A DNA stretch of 5,601 bases from Bryobacteraceae bacterium (GTDB lineage Bacteria > Acidobacteriota > Terriglobia > Bryobacterales > Bryobacteraceae). The notes under the pieces are model-generated. The model had not been told where the DNA came from, ran no database searches, and saw only the letters and a list, made by a program, of their open reading frames with translations. Numbering within the stretch: position 1 is the first letter of the stretch; every line of letters begins with the position of its first letter. Location: positions 1 to 5,601 of the forward strand of contig JASHSD010000415.1 of NCBI GenBank assembly GCA_030036985.1, in the 5' to 3' direction. The position numbers and the translations under genes were made by a program. Below, piece after piece: positions 1 to 5,601 of the stretch.

Positions 1-139
1 TCGCCAGAAGGATCACCTGACATTTGCGGGCGGTCTTTTGCGGTGTGCCGCCCGCACGGACCAGCGATTCCAGGCGTCGTATCTGCGCTTGATCGAGATC
101 CAATGCAGCCGCGCGGGTGAACATACCCCATCGGATCAC
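1..139 (-). CDS. IS630-type transposase, N-terminal fragment (cut by window edge)
   Basis: The frame reads from a GTG at 137-139 to the window edge and gives 46 codons: V/M-IRWGMFTRAAALDLD, then QAQIRRLESLVRAGGTPQ, then KTARKCQVILLA. The pattern of a short lead, a 'L..LVRAG.TPQ..ARK..VILLA' stretch and a first helix-turn-helix is characteristic of the N-terminus of IS630-family (Tc1/mariner-like, DDE) transposases, which cut and join DNA at TA dinucleotides. The catalytic domain lies outside the window, so it is not known whether the gene is intact. I chose GTG at 139 because AGAAGG (144-149) lies 4 bases upstream. An in-frame ATG at 122-124 is the alternative. The gene begins 39 bases after the stop of the DUF892 gene, in the same direction, so it may be read from that gene's transcript. 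Family assignment rests on recognising a short conserved segment. Confidence 0.72.
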   Translation of the reverse strand, partial: MIRWGMFTRAAALDLDQAQIRRLESLVRAGGTPQKTARKCQVILLA

Positions 140-181
140 GAATCCTTCTAATTGTAAATAATTAAGTGGGACGGGACACTA
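1..181 (-). mobile_element. End of an IS630-type insertion sequence, with probable TA target at 180-181
   Basis: The transposase start is preceded by about 40 non-coding bases ending in GTGTCCCGTCCCAC (minus strand, 179-166), which I read as the outer end of the terminal inverted repeat. A TA lies directly outside it (180-181), matching the TA target duplication known for IS630 elements. The stretch at 141-165 is conspicuously AT-rich against the GC-rich surroundings. It also contains a small inverted repeat, TAATT (149-153) and AATTA (160-164) with a 6-base spacer, possibly part of a promoter or transposase binding site. The other end of the element is outside the window, so the inverted repeat and duplication cannot be confirmed here. 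The boundary is inferred from the change from the DUF892 reading frame to IS-like sequence. Confidence 0.6.
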
Positions 182-721
182 GTGACCCGCGGTGCGCGTT
201 CTGGGACCCGAGCGCGAGCTTGAGGATCCCAGCGCCTGGTCGTTCACCATGGTCTGAGCGATATCGTTCAGCTTCTTGTCCGCCGCCTTTTCTTCGCGCA
301 GCGTTTCTTCGAGCCGGGATGCGATTTCGCTGTGTCCCAGCATCATGGCGTGAGTACGCGCCGAGCCGTAACCGGAGATCTCATAGTGCTCGACTTTCTG
401 CGCCGCCGCGATGATGCCGGCGTCGCGCAGCGAGCCCTCATCCATATCGCCGATCATCTCCTCGCCTTCCTTGATGATTCCGGTCATTCCCACGCATTTT
501 TTACCGGTACCTTTTTCGCCGAGCGTTTGGAAGATTTCCTCCAGCCGTTCCACGTGTCCCTGGGTCTCCTGGAGGTGATCCTCGAAAGCGGATTTCAGCT
601 CCGGCGTGGAGGATGATTTGACCATCTTCGGCAGAGCTTTGGTGAGTTGTTTCTCTGCGTCGTAGAGATCGCGGATTTCGTCGAGGAAAAGATCGTTCAT
701 TGTTTCTAAGTTGGCTGACAT
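179..721 (-). CDS. DUF892 ferritin-like stress protein (YciE/YciF family)
   Basis: The product is 180 residues, close to the usual 160-180 for this family. It begins MSANLETMNDLFLDE and continues with IRDLYDAEKQLTKALPKM (16-33), the hallmark start of the DUF892/YciF domain. The domain is a four-helix ferritin-like bundle. Candidate metal ligands are E23 (helix 1), E52 and H56 (ETQGH), E111 and E114 (VEHYE), and E143/E144 near REEKAADKKL. The family is tied to osmotic, oxidative and general stress, but its biochemical activity is unresolved. The frame is open upstream to 886. I chose the ATG at 719-721 because AAAGGAG lies 6 bases upstream and family homology begins there. The last ~16 residues are a Ser/Arg-rich tail, and the TAG stop (181-179) coincides with the end of the IS630-type element, so the native stop or final residues may have been altered. 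It follows the MATE gene by 235 bases and is probably a separate transcription unit. Confidence 0.93.
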   Translation of the reverse strand: MSANLETMNDLFLDEIRDLYDAEKQLTKALPKMVKSSSTPELKSAFEDHLQETQGHVERLEEIFQTLGEKGTGKKCVGMTGIIKEGEEMIGDMDEGSLRDAGIIAAAQKVEHYEISGYGSARTHAMMLGHSEIASRLEETLREEKAADKKLNDIAQTMVNDQALGSSSSRSGPRTRTAGH

Positions 722-956
722 ACGGTGCTCCTTTCGGTCGTTATGAAGACTTGCGGCGCCGTCCCTTGCGTCGTTACGGGAGATGGCGTCGGATTCCACG
801 GGTCCAGTATGCATGCCGGGCTTGAGACCGTGCCGTTGGATCGTGCCGGCCGCAATCCGGCTGTCTTCGAACGGATTTGCAGGCATGGATTTGGTTTCCC
901 GCCGAGTGTGAGAGCATTCACCTGTCCAGCGTGGCGAACGTTACACCCACCCGCGC
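722..956. other. Intergenic region between the MATE and DUF892 genes
   Basis: These 235 bases separate the MATE stop from the DUF892 start and should hold the DUF892 promoter. I see no good -35/-10 pair and no stem followed by a T-run on the minus strand that would end the upstream operon. Small elements present are a GTGA/TCAC mini-hairpin (about 906-919), a 5-bp stem GCCGG/CCGGC with a 7-base loop (about 846-862), and a 7-base direct repeat GTCGTTA at 737-743 and 770-776. All are weak enough to arise by chance. The open frames crossing this region do not look like protein genes. Confidence 0.6.
728..734 (-). promoter_or_regulatory. Shine-Dalgarno of the DUF892 gene
   Basis: AAAGGAG on the minus strand, 6 bases before the ATG at 721-719. 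It decides the start against the longer upstream-open frame reaching 886. Confidence 0.85.
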
Positions 957-2375
957 TCAGATCGTCTTGCGCTTCCAGGCGCCGCGGCGGAACAGCAGCA
1001 GGGACGAAATCGTCATCGCGGTTTCAGCCGACGGGATGGCCGCGAACACGCCGCGCGGCCCCCAGTGAAGGGCTACGGCCAAGGTCCATGCCAGCGGGAT
1101 CTGAAAGCACCAGTAGCAGAAGAAATTGATCATCGATGGTGTACGCGTGTCTCCCGCGCCGTTGAATGCCTGCACCAGCACCATGCCCCACGCGTAGCAG
1201 AGATTGCCGACGCTGACGAAGCGCAGGCAATTCGCGGCGACGGTCTGAACCGCGGGGTCGGGCGTGAAGAATGCCGCCAACTGGTGCGCGCACACGAGGA
1301 AGACGACCGCGATCGAACCCATATAAGTCATCGCGTAGCGGCCGGTGCAATACACGGCATCCTGGGCGCGCTCCGGCTGCTTCGCCCCCAGGTTCTGGCC
1401 GACCAGGGTCGCGGCGGCGTTGGCGAGTCCCCAGCAAGGCAGCAGCACGAACAGGAAGATCCGGATGGCGACGGTGTATCCGGCCACCGGCACACTGCCG
1501 AAGGTGGCGCAGATGCGCACGAGAGCGGTCCAACTCGCGGTGGCGATCAGGAACTGCAGAATGCCGGTGAACGACACCCGCAGAAGGCGCCACAAGACAG
1601 TGAGGTTGATGCGCAGTTGGCGGGCGAAGACCCGGATTCGGCTCTTGCCGCCGAACAGCATCCAGAGCTGAAACAGCACGCCCAGTCCGCGGCCTGTGGT
1701 GGTGGCGACCGAAGCGCCCATCACGTTCAGGCGCGGGAACGGTCCCCAGCCGTTGATCAGGCACGGGTCGAGGACGATGTTGATCAGGTTGGCGAACCAC
1801 AGCGCCCGCATGGCCAGCGCCGGATCGCCCGCGCCGCGGAAGATCGCGTTGATCAGGAACAGCAGGAAGATCGTGGCCGATCCGCCCAGCAGAATGCGCG
1901 TGTAGGTCGAGCCGATCCGAATCACCGAGGGCGTCGCGCCCATGATCCCGAGCACGTCCGGCGCATAAAGGATGCCGACTGCGCCCACGACGATCGAAAG
2001 CAGCAGGCCCACCGCGATGGCCTGCACCGCGGCTACCGCCGCGCCCGCGGGATCTCGTTCGCCGATCCTCCGCGCGACGAAGGCCGTAGTCGCCATGCTG
2101 AGCCCCATAGCGATTCCGAACACGAGCACGAGGCAGGATTCGGTCAGCGCCACCGTGGCCAGGGAATCGACGCCGAGGCGCGCGACGAAGAACATGTCGA
2201 CGACGCCGAACAGCGATTCCATCAGCATCTCGAGGATCATCGGAATCGCGAGAATGACGATGGTGCGGCGCAGGCTGCCCTGCGTGAGATCGCGATGAAC
2301 GCCCGAGAGCGATTCGCGAATGGTCGCGAAGATGCCGGGAGCGGGGGCGGTTGCGGATTGGGCTGCTTCCTGCAT
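957..2375 (-). CDS. MATE-family multidrug/metabolite efflux transporter
   Basis: The product is 472 residues, the usual size of MATE (multidrug and toxic compound extrusion) cation antiporters, inner-membrane proteins that export organic compounds using Na+ or H+ gradients. I count about 12 hydrophobic segments (roughly 37-62, 72-98, 112-137, 158-180, 187-207, 216-241, 258-290, 293-325, 345-370, 386-405, 414-440, 442-463) in two MatE repeats. Signature pairs show the internal duplication: ARRIGERDPAGA (101-112) matches GQNLGAKQPERA (326-337), and IFRGAGDP (178-185) matches AFNGAGDTRTP (403-413). The N-terminal ~35 residues are polar and longer than in many relatives. The ATG lies 7 bases after the sirtuin stop and has no recognisable Shine-Dalgarno, so translation is probably coupled to the upstream gene. 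Substrate cannot be told from sequence; its place after ilvC-cimA-sir2 hints at, but does not show, a metabolic export role. Confidence 0.93.
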   Translation of the reverse strand: MQEAAQSATAPAPGIFATIRESLSGVHRDLTQGSLRRTIVILAIPMILEMLMESLFGVVDMFFVARLGVDSLATVALTESCLVLVFGIAMGLSMATTAFVARRIGERDPAGAAVAAVQAIAVGLLLSIVVGAVGILYAPDVLGIMGATPSVIRIGSTYTRILLGGSATIFLLFLINAIFRGAGDPALAMRALWFANLINIVLDPCLINGWGPFPRLNVMGASVATTTGRGLGVLFQLWMLFGGKSRIRVFARQLRINLTVLWRLLRVSFTGILQFLIATASWTALVRICATFGSVPVAGYTVAIRIFLFVLLPCWGLANAAATLVGQNLGAKQPERAQDAVYCTGRYAMTYMGSIAVVFLVCAHQLAAFFTPDPAVQTVAANCLRFVSVGNLCYAWGMVLVQAFNGAGDTRTPSMINFFCYWCFQIPLAWTLAVALHWGPRGVFAAIPSAETAMTISSLLLFRRGAWKRKTI

Positions 2376-2382
2376 AAGGCCG

Positions 2383-3081
2383 TTAATCGAGCAGCAGCTG
2401 CGGGAGGATCTCGGCGGAGGTCCCGCGCAGCGAGTACGTGGCGTCGTCCGAGAAGGCGGTCGCTTCCGGATTGATCTCGATGACCGTGCGGGCCATCGTG
2501 ATCAGCCCGGCCGCCGGATAGACCTGCGCCGATGTGCCGGCGACGATCAGAACATCGGCCGCGCGCACGGCCGCGGTCGCGCGCTCCATCGCGCCTTCGG
2601 GCAGCATCTCGCCGAACCATACGACGCCAGGCCGCAGCATCCCGCCGCACGCGCAAAACGGGGGGAGATCGTTCAGCTCGGAACGATCGACGCGCTCCCT
2701 GCCGCACTTCAGGCAACGCAGAGTCCAGATGTCCCCGTGGAGCTTGATTACGTTCTTCGAGCCGGCGAGATCGTGCAGGCCGTCGACGTTCTGCGTAATC
2801 AGCGTGAAGGCGGCGACGCGCTTCTCCATCTCGGCGAGCGCTTCATGCCCGGCATTCGGGCGCGCGGCGGCGATGGCGCGGCGGCGTTCTTCATACCAGA
2901 TCCAGACGAACTTCGGATCGCTGAAGAAGCCCTCGGGGGTAGCCAGATCTTCGAAGCGATGCTGATTCCAATAGCCGCCGTTGCTGCGAAAAGTCGGGAT
3001 GCCGCTCTCGGCGGACACGCCCGCGCCGGTCAGCACCGCGACTTTACTTGAGGGCTTCAACAGCCCGGTCGGCGCCTGCAT
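2383..3081 (-). CDS. cobB: NAD-dependent protein deacylase, class III sirtuin (CobB/SIRT5-like)
   Basis: The product is 232 residues, a minimal bacterial sirtuin that removes acyl groups from lysines using NAD+, releasing nicotinamide and O-acyl-ADP-ribose in the cytoplasm. NAD-binding motifs are GAGVSAESGIPTFR (19-32) and TQNVDGLH (96-103). The catalytic His is H115 in HGD. Zinc ligands are C123, C126, C143 and C145 (CxxC and CxC). The late NAD loop is GTSAQVYPAAG (182-192). Y63 and R66 (YEER) form the Y-x-x-R signature that in SIRT5 and E. coli CobB binds acidic acyl groups, so desuccinylase or demalonylase activity is likely beside deacetylation. I chose the ATG at 3079-3081 because ACGGAGG (3088-3094) lies 6 bases upstream. 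The frame is open to 3150 but the extra residues lack family likeness. The gene starts inside cimA, overlapping it by 38 bases, and is followed 7 bases later by the MATE gene. The symbol reflects family membership, not proven orthology. Confidence 0.94.
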   Translation of the reverse strand: MQAPTGLLKPSSKVAVLTGAGVSAESGIPTFRSNGGYWNQHRFEDLATPEGFFSDPKFVWIWYEERRRAIAAARPNAGHEALAEMEKRVAAFTLITQNVDGLHDLAGSKNVIKLHGDIWTLRCLKCGRERVDRSELNDLPPFCACGGMLRPGVVWFGEMLPEGAMERATAAVRAADVLIVAGTSAQVYPAAGLITMARTVIEINPEATAFSDDATYSLRGTSAEILPQLLLD

Positions 3082-4633
3082 GCTCGGCCTCCGTAAGTCG
3101 CATGAGTTCGAGGCGCAGCGCGTCGACAAGAGCGTTCCAGCTGGCTTCAATCACGTCGTCGGAAACGCCCACGGTCGACCAACTCTTATCGTGGTCCGAC
3201 CACTCGACCAGCACGCGGACCTTCGCCGCCGTGCCTTTCTTGGAATCGAGCACACGCACTTTGTAGTCCGTGAGACGCACTTCGGCGAGTTGCGGATAAT
3301 GCGCCGCTAGGCATTTGCGCAGCGCGACATCGAGTGCGTTCATCGGACCATGACCGTCTGCCGATTCGGTATGGACGCCTTCGTCGGTCGAGATCGAGAC
3401 TGTTGCGGTGGCATGGCCCGGTTTGACGGCGACGTGATAATCGCCCACGTCGAAGAAGTGCACGCCGGGGTTGATGGCTTCGCGTACGAAGAGCTCGAAA
3501 GTCCCGTCGGCGGCTTCGAGATCGTAGCCCTGGAACTCCGATTCCTTCACGCGCTCGAGCAGATCGCGGCGCGCCTGGTCGCTCAGGCGGCCGGCCAGTC
3601 CCTGTTCCTGTAGTTGCCAGATGACATTGCTGCGTCCGGAGAGGTCGCTGACCAGCACGCGCTGGCGATTGCCGACAAGCTCCGGCGATATGTGCTCGTA
3701 GGTGGATGAATCCTTCATCACCGCGCTGACATGCACGCCGCCTTTGTGGGCGAAGGCGCTCTGGCCCACGTAGGGCTGGTCCTTGCGCATGGGCAGGTTG
3801 GCCAGTTCGGCGATGAAGCGGCAGGTGGAAGTGAGCGACTGGAGCTTATCCGAACCAATGGTGGGGTGGCCCAGCTTCAGTTCGAGGTTGGCGATAATAG
3901 AGGCCAGGTTCGAGTTGCCGCAGCGTTCGCCGTAGCCGTTCAGGCATCCCTGTACATGCGAAGCGCCGTTGCCGATGGCTGCCAGTGCGTTGGCCACCGC
4001 GACATCGGAATCGTTGTGCGTGTGGATGCCGATGATGCCGTCGAATTTGGAACGGACGTCGGCGACAATCCGGGCCAGGAAATCGGTCAGGGTGCCGCCG
4101 TTTGTGTCGCAGAGGCAGAGCACATCGGCGCCGGCGTGTTTCGCGGCTTCGAGCGTGCGCAGGGCGAAGTCGCGGTTGTGGATGTAGCCGTCGAAGAAGT
4201 GCTCGGCATCATAGACGACCTCTTTGCCGTGATCTTTGAGATAGCGGACGGTCTCGGCGATGATGTTGAGGTTTTCGTTTTCGGTGATACCGAGCGCGCG
4301 GGAAACGTGGAGATCCCAACTCTTGCCGAAGATCGAGATCACCGGGGTTCCGGCTTCGATCAGCTCACGCACGTTGCGGTCTTTTTCGATGGTGTTCCGG
4401 GCGAAGCGCGTGGATCCGAAAGCCGTCAGCTTCGCATGCTTCAGCTTCAGACCCCGCGTCTGCTCGAAGAACTCCCTGTCTTTGGGGTTGGAGCCAGGCC
4501 ATCCGCCTTCAATGTAGTCAATACCGAGCTCATCCAGTTTCCGGGCAATGAGGATTTTGTCATCGACCGAGAAAGAGACGGCTTCGCCTTGCGAGCCGTC
4601 CCGAAGAGTGGTATCGAACGTTTGAATGCGCAT
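3044..4633 (-). CDS. cimA: (R)-citramalate synthase (LeuA-like, GSU1798 type)
   Basis: The product is 529 residues, typical of the bacterial citramalate synthase family modelled on Geobacter GSU1798. It condenses pyruvate with acetyl-CoA to (R)-citramalate, which LeuCD and LeuB convert to 2-oxobutyrate for isoleucine, bypassing threonine deaminase. The N-terminal HMGL-like TIM barrel begins FDTTLRDGSQGEAVSFS (6-22), with catalytic/metal residues R11-D12, and continues with YIEGGWPGSNPKD (40-52), metal-binding HTHND (204-208) and the glycine-rich NGYGERCGNSNL (232-243). QSAFAHKGGVHVSA (291-304) leads into the linker, and about 390-525 form the LeuA regulatory (dimer) domain, where isoleucine feedback would act. 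GGWPGSNPKD and the SQGE variant of the barrel start fit CimA rather than LeuA. The ATG lies 11 bases after the ilvC stop, with a weak AAGAG (4641-4645) upstream. Its last 38 bases overlap the sirtuin gene. Substrate is inferred from family, not proven. Confidence 0.93.
   Translation of the reverse strand: MRIQTFDTTLRDGSQGEAVSFSVDDKILIARKLDELGIDYIEGGWPGSNPKDREFFEQTRGLKLKHAKLTAFGSTRFARNTIEKDRNVRELIEAGTPVISIFGKSWDLHVSRALGITENENLNIIAETVRYLKDHGKEVVYDAEHFFDGYIHNRDFALRTLEAAKHAGADVLCLCDTNGGTLTDFLARIVADVRSKFDGIIGIHTHNDSDVAVANALAAIGNGASHVQGCLNGYGERCGNSNLASIIANLELKLGHPTIGSDKLQSLTSTCRFIAELANLPMRKDQPYVGQSAFAHKGGVHVSAVMKDSSTYEHISPELVGNRQRVLVSDLSGRSNVIWQLQEQGLAGRLSDQARRDLLERVKESEFQGYDLEAADGTFELFVREAINPGVHFFDVGDYHVAVKPGHATATVSISTDEGVHTESADGHGPMNALDVALRKCLAAHYPQLAEVRLTDYKVRVLDSKKGTAAKVRVLVEWSDHDKSWSTVGVSDDVIEASWNALVDALRLELMRLTEAEHAGADRAVEALK
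3088..3094 (-). promoter_or_regulatory. Shine-Dalgarno of the sirtuin gene, inside the cimA coding sequence
   Basis: ACGGAGG on the minus strand, 6 bases before the ATG at 3081-3079. It lies within the 3' end of cimA and fixes the sirtuin start, implying independent or coupled initiation at an overlapping gene junction. Confidence 0.8.
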
Positions 4634-4644
4634 GGTGTTGCTCT

Positions 4645-5601
<957 letters not shown>

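Noticed and set aside
737..776. Direct repeat GTCGTTA (737-743 and 770-776), 33 bases apart, upstream of the DUF892 gene
   Set aside because: The spacing of about three helical turns is suggestive of an operator, but a 7-base repeat is expected by chance in a 235-base region.
722..886. A longer DUF892 protein starting at 886
   Set aside because: The extra 55 residues have no family likeness, and the ATG at 721 has an excellent Shine-Dalgarno and matches the usual start of the family.
867..899. GGAAAC ... CGTT on the minus strand as an ECF/general-stress promoter for the DUF892 gene
   Set aside because: The spacing of about 20 bases is too long for the usual 16-17 and the -35 part is imperfect, so I do not call it.
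901..956. Transcription terminator after the MATE gene
   Set aside because: Only a 4-bp GTGA/TCAC stem is present and no T-run follows on the minus strand.
1065..2474. A 469-codon open frame on the plus strand opposite the MATE gene
   Set aside because: The translation is rich in Arg, His, Glu, Asp and Gln, has no family likeness, and is what a GC-rich, third-position-biased gene produces on its complement. The minus-strand frame has clear MATE motifs.
3082..3150. A longer sirtuin starting at 3150
   Set aside because: The extension lies wholly in cimA and looks unrelated to sirtuins; ACGGAGG placed 6 bases before the ATG at 3081 settles the start.

Overview
The window carries five genes or gene parts plus one end of an insertion sequence, all encoded on the minus strand, so transcription runs from high to low coordinates. 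Coding density is high, the coding sequence is GC-rich, and third positions are strongly G/C-biased. The gene set (ketol-acid reductoisomerase, a GSU1798/CimA-type citramalate synthase, a class III sirtuin, a MATE exporter, a DUF892 ferritin-like stress protein, an IS630-type element) fits a free-living GC-rich soil or sediment bacterium. Acidobacteriota (Bryobacterales/Solibacter-like) is my best guess, but this is inference from gene content and style, not proof.

Layout in transcription order. (1) 5601-4645: ilvC, cut by the window edge and lacking only about 22 N-terminal residues. (2) 4633-3044: cimA, 11 bases after ilvC. (3) 3081-2383: a sirtuin deacylase whose start lies inside the last 38 bases of cimA. 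(4) 2375-957: a 12-TM MATE-family transporter, 7 bases after the sirtuin. These four genes look like a single operon (ilvC-cimA-sir2-MATE). (5) A 235-base gap (956-722) with no convincing promoter or terminator. (6) 721-179: a DUF892 (YciE/YciF-like) ferritin-like protein with a strong Shine-Dalgarno. (7) 181-1: the end of an IS630-type element with the first 46 codons of its transposase, cut by the window edge.

Function together. CimA makes (R)-citramalate from pyruvate and acetyl-CoA, the threonine-independent entry to 2-oxobutyrate, and IlvC performs the reductoisomerase step shared by isoleucine and valine synthesis. The first two genes are therefore a branched-chain amino acid module. 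The sirtuin carries the Y-x-x-R signature of desuccinylases/demalonylases and could be a general acyl-lysine eraser co-expressed with central acyl-CoA metabolism. The MATE protein has no evident link to the pathway.

I found no convincing previously undescribed system. The most notable features are the insertion of the IS element exactly at the stop codon of the DUF892 gene, the tight coupling of an acyl-lysine sirtuin to the isoleucine pathway, and an atypical cofactor-loop sequence in IlvC. No tRNA, rRNA, CRISPR array, riboswitch or convincing terminator was seen.
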